Assembly (NCBI GenBank): GCA_038118725.1
Contig: JAYOIK010000146.1
Location: 1 to 5,344 of the forward strand
Length of the DNA stretch: 5,344 bases
Source: JADHLJ01 sp038118725
GTDB taxonomy: Bacteria > Pseudomonadota > Alphaproteobacteria > Thalassobaculales > Thalassobaculaceae
Direction of reading: 5' to 3'
Shown: piece by piece, positions 1-5,344 of the stretch
Numbering within the stretch: position 1 is the stretch's first letter
Layout of the letters: every line of letters begins with the position of its first letter
Position numbers and translations under genes: made by a program
Notes under the pieces: model-generated
What the model saw: the letters and a program-made list of their open reading frames with translations, nothing else
Databases searched by the model: none
What the model was told of the DNA's origin: nothing

Positions 1-519
1 CGTGTTGATATCAAGCGCGTGGGCCGTCGGCATGTCGCGGGCGATGACCGGGCGAATGCCGTAGTGCACATTCTCCGCCAGTCCGACAAGCGCCATCAGC
101 CCGTAAAGGTCTCGCAAGGTGGAATCGCGGTAGGCGGATGTTTCGCCATCCAATACCCGTACCGCCGCCCCACCGGTCCCAATATAGACCCGTCCCCCTC
201 CGACCGTAATACCTCGCGCGTCCTCATAGCCCGGAAGATTTACTGTTTTGGCGGCTCGGGAAAGCGCGCGCTCGACCATGACGCGCGGGAAACAAAGCCG
301 GCCATCATCACGCTGGCTTGCTCCCCGAGCGCGCGCCATGTCGGCGAGATCCCTGGGACAGTCCGGCATCCCAATACGTTCTAGAATTGAGAACGCGGCG
401 TCCACGATGGCACCGGCGTCGTGGTCGCGGAGCGGTCGCAGACGGCCACCAATCGGTGGCGGCCCGTTGGGGCCACTATTCCGGGAGATATCCTCCCGGG
501 CTCTCCGCCTTCGCGCCAT
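1..519 (-). CDS. Trimethylamine methyltransferase (MttB) family protein, N-terminal part, cut by window edge
   Basis: Reading leftward from an ATG at 519-517, the frame is open for exactly 173 codons to the window edge. The protein begins MARRRRARED, an Arg-rich start usual in bacterial MttB-superfamily proteins. A helical stretch follows (DAAFSILERIGMPD, residues 40-53), then DDGRLCFPRVMVERAL (71-86), GGGRVYIGTGGAAVRVLD (107-124), STLRDLYGLMALV (133-145) and ARDMPTAHALDINT (160-173). These match by eye the order of conserved blocks in the family. Members move a methyl group from a quaternary or tertiary amine (trimethylamine, glycine betaine, proline betaine, carnitine) to a cobalamin-binding protein in the cytoplasm. 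Full-length proteins are about 480-520 residues, so roughly one third is present. The region that would show pyrrolysine (true MttB) or its absence lies outside, so the substrate cannot be named. A Shine-Dalgarno GAGGAG 7 nt upstream supports the start. By hand count about one third of codons end in A or T, more than in the genes to the right. Confidence 0.85.
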   Translation of the reverse strand, partial: MARRRRAREDISRNSGPNGPPPIGGRLRPLRDHDAGAIVDAAFSILERIGMPDCPRDLADMARARGASQRDDGRLCFPRVMVERALSRAAKTVNLPGYEDARGITVGGGRVYIGTGGAAVRVLDGETSAYRDSTLRDLYGLMALVGLAENVHYGIRPVIARDMPTAHALDINT

Positions 520-526
520 ATCCTCA

Positions 527-532
527 CTCCTC
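527..532 (-). promoter_or_regulatory. Ribosome binding site of the MttB-family gene
   Basis: On the minus strand GAGGAG lies 7 nt before the ATG at 519. It decides the start, because the frame stays open for some codons further upstream. Confidence 0.7.
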
Positions 533-609
533 GACCGAGACGGACAGGGTAGTGGAGACCATGGGCCGACAGCAGCCTGAAAACGCACGGCTTTCAACAA
601 AATTTTTCT

Positions 610-624
610 CGCGAACGATTTTCA
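610..624. promoter_or_regulatory. Possible second, degenerate Fur-like site
   Basis: CGCGAACGATTTTCA matches the core of the main Fur-type box (644-658) at 11 of 15 positions and sits exactly 34 bp upstream, about three helical turns. It is a poorer palindrome than the main site. It could be an auxiliary site for regulator spreading, or chance in AT-rich DNA. Confidence 0.25.
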
Positions 625-625
625 C

Positions 626-654
626 TTGCAATCAAATTACAAATGCGAATAATT
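626..654 (+). promoter_or_regulatory. Probable sigma-70 promoter of the iron-uptake genes
   Basis: TTGCAA (626-631) matches the -35 consensus at four of six positions. AATAAT (648-653) matches the -10 at five of six with a 16 bp spacer; read as ATAATT (649-654) the spacer is 17 bp. The stretch is the most AT-rich part of the gap. Transcription would start near 660, giving a leader of about 155 nt. The -10 lies inside the Fur-like palindrome, so a bound repressor would block RNA polymerase. Confidence 0.5.
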
Positions 655-660
655 CTCATT
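642..660. promoter_or_regulatory. Fur-type iron box
   Basis: The 19-mer AATGCGAATAATTCTCATT is an inverted repeat around position 651. Its halves differ from perfect symmetry at only one base pair (C646 against T656) apart from the centre. It has the 7-1-7 form of classical Fur boxes (TGATAATnATTATCA), here TGCGAAT-A-ATTCTCA at 644-658. It overlaps the -10 of the promoter reading into a ferric-iron transporter, which is the expected place for Fur repression. Alphaproteobacteria may instead use RirA, Irr or Mur at similar AT-rich palindromes, so the exact regulator is inferred. Confidence 0.7.
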
Positions 661-739
661 AACGATACAAGCATGGTTTGCGAGGATATCGAAAAGAGAC
701 ATGCGACGGGGTTTATTGTAAGCCTCCCCGCGTGGTCGC

Positions 740-760
740 GCGGAACTTCAACAATTCCGC
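740..760 (+). other. Leader hairpin 1 upstream of iron-binding protein gene
   Basis: GCGGAA (740-745) pairs perfectly with TTCCGC (755-760) around a 9-nt loop. It lies mid-leader and has no U-run after it, so it is not an intrinsic terminator. A function is not shown. Confidence 0.3.
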
Positions 761-778
761 CTTACCCAACCAATCCGT

Positions 779-793
779 GGCGCCGACGGCGCC
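779..793 (+). other. Leader hairpin 2 just before the Shine-Dalgarno
   Basis: GGCGCC (779-784), GAC loop, GGCGCC (788-793): a perfect 6-bp all-GC stem with a 3-nt loop. It ends 7 nt before the Shine-Dalgarno at 801. It may keep the ribosome site open or shield the transcript; the Shine-Dalgarno itself is not in the stem. GC-rich DNA yields such stems by chance. Confidence 0.3.
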
Positions 794-800
794 CGTTCTC

Positions 801-807
801 GAGGAAG
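801..807 (+). promoter_or_regulatory. Ribosome binding site fixing the start of the iron-binding protein
   Basis: GAGGAAG lies 9 nt before the ATG at 817. It supports this start over the in-frame ATGs at 643 and 673, which lack a comparable site. Confidence 0.6.
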
Positions 808-816
808 TTCAATTCG

Positions 817-1866
817 ATGCACAGCTTCTTTTTCGGCCTCGGCAAAAGGTCCAAATCCGTAGCCTTGATGTTCGTGATGCTCACGGGGGCAAGCACAACC
901 CTCACCGAGGCCAAGGCCGCCGAGGTCTTGAACATCTACTCACACCGGCAACCCTTCCTAATCAAGCCGTTCATCGATGCCTACACCGCCAAAACCGGCA
1001 CCGAGGTCAACATCGTTTTCGCGTCCAAGGGATTGGCGCAAAGGCTCGAGGCCGAGGGCACGCGAAGCCCGGCGGATATCGTCCTCACCGTCGACATCGC
1101 GCGCCTGAGTGTCTACGCGGAAAAGGACCTGCTCGCGCCGGTTCGCTCGGAGGCTCTCGAAAAGAACATCCCCGCGCATTTGCGTGACCCGGGCGGACAC
1201 TGGTTCGCGTTTTCGAAACGCGCCCGGGTTCTGGCCGTATCCAAGAGCGCTCCCGAGGCGGGTAAGATTTCCAGATACGAGGATCTGGCGGCCCCCAAGT
1301 GGAAAGGCAGGATCTGCTCACGCCCTGGCAGCCATGTCTATAACCGCGCCCTGATCGCCTCCATCCTACACGCGAACGGCTCCGAGAAAGCCGAAACCTG
1401 GGCAAGGGGCGTGGTGGCGAACCTGGCGCGACGGCCGCAGGGCAACGACCGGGCCCAGGTCAAGGCGATCCACGAAGGGGTTTGTGATATCGCCATTATC
1501 AACAGCTACTATTTCGGCGCCCTCAAGCATTCCGACAAACCCGATCAACGGGAGTGGGCGAAGTCGATCGATCTGGTCTTCCCAAACCAGGGGGACCGGG
1601 GCACCCACGTCAACATATCGGGCGGAGGTGTCGCCAAACATTCCAAGAACAAGCCAGAGGCAGTCCGGTTCCTGGAGTTCCTGACCTCCAAGGAGGCTCA
1701 GCAACTTTATGGAAGCATCAATTTCGAGTATCCCGTGAACCCAGAGGTACCGATTCTCTCGGAGTTGCGGTCATGGGGAACGTTCTCCGAGGACAAGATG
1801 CCGATCGGACGGATCGCCGAGTTGGCCAACGAAGCACAGAAGATCATTGATCGGGTTAGATGGTAG
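817..1866 (+). CDS. Periplasmic Fe(III)-binding protein of an iron ABC transporter (FutA/FbpA-like)
   Basis: This 349-residue protein should bind ferric iron in the periplasm and deliver it to the permease encoded next. Residues 1-35 form a Sec signal peptide: a basic start (GKRSK), a hydrophobic core (VALMFVML), and a cleavage site near AKAA before EVLN. The mature part shows family blocks: LNIYSHRQPF (38-47), SPADIVLTVDIAR (84-96), YEDLAAPKWKGRIC, VYNRAL (Y175), RRPQGND (205-211), NSYYFGAL with the tandem Tyr231-Tyr232, and a C-terminal EAQQLYGSINFEYPVNPEV. The tandem tyrosines are the hallmark Fe(III) ligands of this family; Y41, H43 and Y175 are candidate further ligands. Length is normal. 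The start at 817 was chosen for the signal peptide and Shine-Dalgarno; an upstream extension to 643 is open but unlikely. The stop codon overlaps the start of the permease gene. FutA and FbpA subgroups cannot be separated by eye, so no symbol is given. Confidence 0.92.
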   Translation: MHSFFFGLGKRSKSVALMFVMLTGASTTLTEAKAAEVLNIYSHRQPFLIKPFIDAYTAKTGTEVNIVFASKGLAQRLEAEGTRSPADIVLTVDIARLSVYAEKDLLAPVRSEALEKNIPAHLRDPGGHWFAFSKRARVLAVSKSAPEAGKISRYEDLAAPKWKGRICSRPGSHVYNRALIASILHANGSEKAETWARGVVANLARRPQGNDRAQVKAIHEGVCDIAIINSYYFGALKHSDKPDQREWAKSIDLVFPNQGDRGTHVNISGGGVAKHSKNKPEAVRFLEFLTSKEAQQLYGSINFEYPVNPEVPILSELRSWGTFSEDKMPIGRIAELANEAQKIIDRVRW

Positions 1867-3521
1867 ATCAAACCTCGTTTCCCGCGCGCGGCGCCGGTCT
1901 GGCCCGGTTCAATCCCTGGGCTGTCGCCGGCGCCGTTCTCGCGATCATTCTGCTGACACCGATCCTGGCCGTTGTCGTCGCGGCCACGAAGGACAGCGGC
2001 GGCCTGTGGGACCATCTTCTGGAGACGGTCCTGCCTCACTACATCGGGAACACGCTTACCCTGATGGTCGGTGTCGCGGCGGTCAGTCTCGCCTTCGGCG
2101 TATCCTCGGCCTGGATGGTCGTCCGATACGACTTTCCCGGGCGCCGCTGGCTGGAGTGGATGCTGCTCCTGCCCGCCGCCGTTCCAGGGTATCTGATCGC
2201 CTACACCTACACGGACTTCCTTGAGTTCGCGGGTCCCGTGCAAGGCATTCTGCGCGATCTCTTCGGCTGGAAAAGCGCCCGTGATTACTGGTTTCCGGAA
2301 ATCCGTTCAATGGGTGGCGCCTCCTTGGTCATTGGCGCGGTGCTCTACCCCTATGTCTATATGATGACCCGGGCGGCGTTTCTGCTGACCCCGGCGTCTC
2401 TGTTCGAGACCGGCATGCTCTCGGGCCGAAATCTGTTCTGGTCGATCGCCTTGCCGATGGCGCGCCCGGCGGTCGTCGCCGGCCTGGCGTTGGTCATGAT
2501 GGAAACCATCTCGGACTTCGGTACGGTGGAGTATTTCGCCATCGAAACCCTGACACTAGGGATTTTCAATGTCTGGCTCGGCATGAACAACCTGGCCGCG
2601 GCATCCCAGATCGCGGTGGTCGCATTCCTTTTCATCCTTGCTCTGCTGATGGTGGAGGTTCTCGCGCGCGCCAAGCGACGCTTTAACGATACGACGCGCC
2701 GGGCGATCTCCATTCGCCCCAAGCCCCAGACCGGCTGGCGTTCGCTGGCCTGTCTGGCGGTCTGCGCGCTGCCGGTGGTTGTCGGTTTCGTTATTCCGGT
2801 CGGGGTCTTGTTGAACTTCGTGCTGCGCGGCTATTCCTTGGCGTTGACCGGCCCGGTCCTCGACGCGGCGCTCAACACGGTCGTCCTCGCGGGCGCGGTC
2901 TCGGTCATTGTGATGCTGACCGCCGCATTTCTAGGCTTTGTCGGCGCCTATAAAAGCGGTCCGCTGATGCGGCGCGTAACCGCCGTCGCCTCGGCCGGTT
3001 ATGCCTTTCCGGGCACCATCCTCGCCATCGGCGTGGTCACCGCCGGCGGCGCCATGGACGCGGGCATTGCCGTCGCCATGCGTGGTCTGTTGGGCATCTC
3101 CCACGACGCCTGGCTGACCAGCGGCATCGGTTTGGTGATCGTTGCCTGCGTGGTCCGTTTCCAGGCCGTCGGCTATGGAGCGGTGTCATCGGGCCTGGAA
3201 CGGCTCCCCACGAGCATGGTCGAGGCGAGCCGAGTCCTGGGCCGCGGCTTCGGCGAGAGCGTTCGAACCGTGGTCGTGCCGATGCTCCGCATGTCCCTGA
3301 TTGCTGGTGGGTTGCTGGTTTTCGTCGATGTGATGAAGGAGTTGCCGATGACGCTTCTTCTGAGACCCTTCAACTTCGAAACCCTGGCGACCCATGTCTA
3401 TCAATACGCCAAGGACGAGTTGCTTGAGGAAGCGGCGCTACCGGCGCTCATGATCATCGTGACCGGCGTGGTGCCGGTTGTCGTGATGAACGCGGCCCTG
3501 AGGCGCTTCACGCGGAACTGA
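1860..3521 (+). CDS. Iron ABC transporter permease, two fused membrane domains (FbpB/FutB-like)
   Basis: This 553-residue inner-membrane protein forms the channel that moves Fe(III) from the binding protein into the cytoplasm. It contains two binding-protein-dependent permease domains in one chain, as in FbpB, SfuB and FutB. The first membrane helix is near residues 20-42. Domain 1 runs to about 265 and ends its cytoplasmic coupling loop with E183..G189 followed by ALPMARPAVVAG and METISDFGTVEYF (from 214). A basic linker follows (about 268-292). Domain 2 carries the second coupling loop EASRVLGRG (455-463) and then VDVMKELPMTLLLRPFNFET. Both loops keep the Glu-to-Gly spacing of the EAA motif that docks the ATPase. 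The ATG overlaps the last 7 nt of the binding-protein gene, and no clear Shine-Dalgarno precedes it, so translation is probably coupled. No ATPase gene follows; the partner must be encoded elsewhere. Length is usual for the fused form. Confidence 0.93.
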   Translation: MVDQTSFPARGAGLARFNPWAVAGAVLAIILLTPILAVVVAATKDSGGLWDHLLETVLPHYIGNTLTLMVGVAAVSLAFGVSSAWMVVRYDFPGRRWLEWMLLLPAAVPGYLIAYTYTDFLEFAGPVQGILRDLFGWKSARDYWFPEIRSMGGASLVIGAVLYPYVYMMTRAAFLLTPASLFETGMLSGRNLFWSIALPMARPAVVAGLALVMMETISDFGTVEYFAIETLTLGIFNVWLGMNNLAAASQIAVVAFLFILALLMVEVLARAKRRFNDTTRRAISIRPKPQTGWRSLACLAVCALPVVVGFVIPVGVLLNFVLRGYSLALTGPVLDAALNTVVLAGAVSVIVMLTAAFLGFVGAYKSGPLMRRVTAVASAGYAFPGTILAIGVVTAGGAMDAGIAVAMRGLLGISHDAWLTSGIGLVIVACVVRFQAVGYGAVSSGLERLPTSMVEASRVLGRGFGESVRTVVVPMLRMSLIAGGLLVFVDVMKELPMTLLLRPFNFETLATHVYQYAKDELLEEAALPALMIIVTGVVPVVVMNAALRRFTRN

Positions 3522-3532
3522 ACCCTCAACCG

Positions 3533-3552
3533 CCGGGAAAGACGGCACCCGG
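3533..3552 (+). terminator. Weak hairpin after the permease gene, possible terminator
   Basis: CCGGG (3533-3537) pairs with CCCGG (3548-3552) around a 10-nt loop, 11 nt after the permease stop codon. There is no U-run behind it; the nearest T-run is at 3589-3593. A true intrinsic terminator is doubtful, and transcription may run on into the flavin reductase gene. Confidence 0.2.
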
Positions 3553-3561
3553 TCCTCCGCG

Positions 3562-3589
3562 TGGTCATGCCCGATCTATCTGATATAGT
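3562..3589 (+). promoter_or_regulatory. Candidate promoter of the flavin reductase gene
   Basis: TGGTCA (3562-3567, four of six -35 matches), a 16 bp spacer and TATAGT (3584-3589, five of six -10 matches) lie in the 139-nt gap before the flavin reductase gene. Transcription would start near 3596, about 65 nt before the ATG. If real, the gene need not depend on the iron-uptake promoter. No Fur-like palindrome is visible here. Confidence 0.35.
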
Positions 3590-3660
3590 TTTTAAAGCGC
3601 AACCGAGGCATTCGTGGCAGGAAAGCCCCAGAACCCTCGACCTATCACGGGAACCATCTC

Positions 3661-4329
3661 ATGCACTACGACAGCATCGCCAACCAACACGGCCTGAAGC
3701 ACGACCCGTTCAAGGCCCTGGTCGCGCCACGCCCGATCGGCTGGATCTCGACGGTTGACGAGAACGGGGTTCTCAATCTCGCGCCCTACAGCTTTTTCAA
3801 CGCCGTCAGCGATCGACCGCATTACGTGATGTTCAGTTCGAGCAGTCGCAAGGACAGTTTGCGGAATATCGAAAGGAACGGCGAGTTTACCTGCTCGCTT
3901 TCGACCTGGGACACACGGGACGGCATGAACATTTCCTCCGCGCCGGTACCGCCCGACGGCGACGAATTCGCTCTCGCGCATCTGGAGACCGCCGCCTCCA
4001 AGTTCGTCGCCCCGCCCCGGGTCAAGCACGCGCCGGCGGCGCTGGAATGCAAGCACTGGAAAACCGTCGAGATGCCGGACGTCAAGCCCGGCGGCGATAC
4101 CGGGCACTTCGTCGTGTTCGGACAGGTCGTGGGGATCTATATCGATCCCGCCTTCATCAAGGACGGCATGGTCGATACCGGCGCGATGCGACCGATCGCC
4201 CGGATGGGCTACATGGACTATGCGACGGTGACGCCGGAGACGGTCTTTACCCTCAACCGCCCAGTCGTTGACGCCGACGGCTCGGTCAGTAGCCCATCCG
4301 CCGCCGAGTGGGATGGCGAGTATCGCTAA
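3661..4329 (+). CDS. Flavin reductase-like FMN-binding protein (DIM6/NTAB family)
   Basis: This 222-residue cytoplasmic protein matches the flavin reductase-like domain family. Residues APRPIGWIST (22-31), NLAPYSFFN (39-47), and SSSSRKDSLRNIE (59-71) are the typical FMN-binding blocks. GHFVVFGQVVGIYID lies in the second half, and the chain ends with a short polar tail (SSPSAAEWDGEYR). Members bind FMN as dimers; some reduce free flavin with NAD(P)H for a partner monooxygenase, others have different or unknown roles. No monooxygenase gene is beside it. It follows the iron permease by 139 nt on the same strand, so free reduced flavin acting on Fe(III) is a possible role, inferred from position only. 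The first in-frame ATG is used; a weak ACGGGA lies 8 nt before it. Codons strongly favour G or C in third position. The stop overlaps that of the convergent transporter gene. Confidence 0.87.
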   Translation: MHYDSIANQHGLKHDPFKALVAPRPIGWISTVDENGVLNLAPYSFFNAVSDRPHYVMFSSSSRKDSLRNIERNGEFTCSLSTWDTRDGMNISSAPVPPDGDEFALAHLETAASKFVAPPRVKHAPAALECKHWKTVEMPDVKPGGDTGHFVVFGQVVGIYIDPAFIKDGMVDTGAMRPIARMGYMDYATVTPETVFTLNRPVVDADGSVSSPSAAEWDGEYR

Positions 4330-5198
4330 GCCCGGCGGCGCGACCAGATGATGTTCAGGTATGTCGCGGCCAGGATCAGGCCGCCACCCGCCAGGGTGAA
4401 GGGGTCAAGACCCTCGTCATAGAAGATCAGCCCGACCACGGCCATGAACGGCAGTGATAGAAAGCTGATCGGCATGACGACGCTGGCATCGGCGATGGCG
4501 ACGGAACGCGCCATGCAGTAATGCGCGGTCAATCCGCTTATGGCGACGACAACAATCCAGGGCATCTCGCTCGGATCCGGCATTGCCGCATCGCCGCCGA
4601 CAAGCACCAGGGCGAACACGAACTGCATCGCCATCATGTAGAAGACGATGCGCAAGGGCGGCTCGGTACTGGTCAAGGCCTTCACCATCACCACCGACAC
4701 GGCATAGCAAAGCGCGCCGAGAATGGTAACGCCCGTCGCGAGCTCGATCGGCACCATGCCCGGCCTCACCACGATCAGCACGCCGACGAACCCGCAGAGA
4801 ATTACCATCAATCGCGCGATCGTCGGGCGCTCTCCAAAGAACAGAACGGCGAGCACGACCCCGAAGATCGGCATGATCGAATTCAAGGCCGTGACATCCG
4901 CCATGGTCAAATGCGCGACACCGTAAAACCACCCGTACTGGCCAACGAAATGCACCGCGTTCCGGATCAAATGCCCCAGGGGGCGTTTTGTCGTGATGTT
5001 CGCCACCCCGCCGAACGCCAGCGCGACCGGCAGCATCACGGCAACACCGACGATCGTGCGATAGAGCATGATCTCAAGAGTGTCGTAATCGCCAGAAAGC
5101 TCTCGCCCGGAGATCTGCATCGACGCGAAGCTGGCGATCGCGCCGAGCATCCAGAGAGAACCCAGTATCGGTCGGTTCTGGCCGGTAGGGCCTTGCAT
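4326..5198 (-). CDS. DMT-family transporter with two EamA domains
   Basis: From the ATG at 5198 this is a 290-residue inner-membrane protein, normal for the drug/metabolite transporter superfamily. About ten hydrophobic helices fall in two homologous halves. The first half contains YRTIVGVAVMLPVALAF, GWFYGVAHLTMADVTALN, and IFGVVLAVLFFGERPT with the conserved GERP near residues 122-125, then VRPG near 144-147. The second half repeats the pattern with YCMARSVAIADASVVMP, PFMAVVGLIFYDE, and a last helix before the basic end SRRRA. Such proteins usually export amino acids, metabolites or drugs by proton exchange; the substrate cannot be told from sequence. The frame is open upstream to a TTG at 5273, but that adds a polar 25-residue tail without Shine-Dalgarno. 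The ATG has only a distant GGAGA, 13 nt away, so the start is moderately sure. It converges with the flavin reductase gene and is probably a separate unit. Confidence 0.9.
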   Translation of the reverse strand: MQGPTGQNRPILGSLWMLGAIASFASMQISGRELSGDYDTLEIMLYRTIVGVAVMLPVALAFGGVANITTKRPLGHLIRNAVHFVGQYGWFYGVAHLTMADVTALNSIMPIFGVVLAVLFFGERPTIARLMVILCGFVGVLIVVRPGMVPIELATGVTILGALCYAVSVVMVKALTSTEPPLRIVFYMMAMQFVFALVLVGGDAAMPDPSEMPWIVVVAISGLTAHYCMARSVAIADASVVMPISFLSLPFMAVVGLIFYDEGLDPFTLAGGGLILAATYLNIIWSRRRA

Positions 5199-5344
5199 GA
5201 TAGTCGCCCATTCTCCGGCTAGCGGTCGGACTCGTTGGGGGGAGCGGACAGTATCGGATTGTCGGCGCCACAAGGTGCGTCGGCGCCCTAGTTCGAAATG
5301 GGTTGTCCCGTTCGGGAAGGCGGGTGGATCAGCCTGCTGTTAGT
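5199..5344. other. Upstream region of the DMT transporter gene, no firm feature
   Basis: This stretch should hold the transporter's promoter and leader on the minus strand, but no convincing -35/-10 pair is visible. GTCGGCGCC occurs twice (5261-5269 and 5279-5287). On the minus strand the window edge opens into 18 codons ending at TAG (5290-5288). On the plus strand an ATG at 5298 stays open to the edge. Both are too short to call. Confidence 0.4.

Larger units (their letters stand above)
520..816. other. Divergent intergenic control region between MttB-family and iron-uptake genes
   Basis: This gap of about 297 nt holds no convincing gene. The half nearest the methyltransferase (520-585) is GC-rich. 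Positions 595-665 are clearly AT-rich and contain the promoter elements and Fur-like site listed separately. Positions 661-816 form the probable 5' leader of the iron-binding protein gene. The frame of that gene stays open upstream to an ATG at 643, but that ATG lies inside the Fur-like palindrome and promoter. The extra 58 residues would also bury the signal peptide, so I treat the stretch as untranslated. Confidence 0.7.

Noticed and set aside
19..662. Three plus-strand open frames in the left part
   Set aside because: They overlap the MttB-family coding strand, are low-complexity and Arg/Ser/Pro-rich, and show no known family.
643..816. In-frame extension of the iron-binding protein by 58 residues, from ATG 643
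   Set aside because: The start lies within the Fur-like box and promoter, has no Shine-Dalgarno, and would hide the signal peptide. The ATG at 817 is far better.
3573..3593. CTAT-loop-ATAG followed by five T as a terminator
   Set aside because: The stem has only 4 weak pairs; the stretch fits better as a -10 element.
4521..5222. Long plus-strand open frame of 233 codons
   Set aside because: It is the shadow of the transporter gene: its product is rich in His, Arg, Asp and Gln without any domain, while the minus strand encodes clear EamA helices.
5199..5273. TTG start at 5273 for the DMT transporter
   Set aside because: It adds a polar 25-residue tail that is unlike the family and has no Shine-Dalgarno; the first ATG at 5198 gives normal length.
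5261..5287. Direct repeat GTCGGCGCC, 18 bp apart
   Set aside because: A 9-mer of GC-rich DNA; its complement also occurs at 779-787, so chance is likely.
5306..5317. Small inverted repeat TCCCG-TT-CGGGA, and a nearby GTTCGAA resembling a tRNA T-loop
   Set aside because: The stem is too short, no T-run follows, and no other tRNA arms can be folded around it.
5288..5344. Possible C-terminal tail of another minus-strand gene, ending at TAG 5290-5288
   Set aside because: Only 18 residues are visible and nothing in them is recognisable.
1..5344. CRISPR arrays, insertion sequences, tRNA or rRNA genes, phage or toxin-antitoxin genes
   Set aside because: No regular repeat arrays, terminal inverted repeats, transposase motifs or RNA-gene folds were seen on either strand.

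Overview
The window is high-GC bacterial DNA. Its protein families and codon habits suggest an alphaproteobacterium, perhaps Rhodospirillales-like or a marine relative. This placement is inferred from how the proteins look; no taxonomic marker gene is present.

Layout, left to right. (1) Positions 1-519, minus strand: the first 173 codons of a corrinoid-dependent methyltransferase of the trimethylamine methyltransferase (MttB) superfamily, cut by the window edge. (2) Positions 520-816: an AT-rich divergent control region. It holds a near-perfect 7-1-7 Fur-type palindrome at 642-660, overlapping the -10 of a rightward promoter, and a weaker look-alike 34 bp upstream. A leader of about 155 nt with two hairpins follows. 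(3) Positions 817-3521, plus strand: an iron-uptake pair, a periplasmic ferric-iron-binding protein of the FutA/FbpA type and a two-domain inner-membrane permease of the FbpB/FutB type. Their reading frames overlap by 7 nt. No ATPase gene follows. (4) Positions 3661-4329, plus strand: a flavin reductase-like FMN-binding protein of the DIM6/NTAB family. (5) Positions 4326-5198, minus strand: a ten-helix EamA-type DMT transporter, convergent with the flavin reductase gene, the two stop codons overlapping. (6) Positions 5199-5344: an upstream region with nothing firm.

How the parts fit. The binding protein and permease should capture Fe(III) in the periplasm and pass it through the inner membrane, with a FbpC/FutC-type ATPase supplied from elsewhere. 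The Fur-like site over the promoter predicts repression when iron is plentiful. The flavin reductase could help reduce Fe(III), but it has its own upstream gap and possible promoter, so the link is only positional. The divergent methyltransferase shares the Fur-like control region, so iron control of methylamine or betaine metabolism is possible. I see no clearly new system; the shared iron-responsive region and the absent ATPase deserve the most attention.
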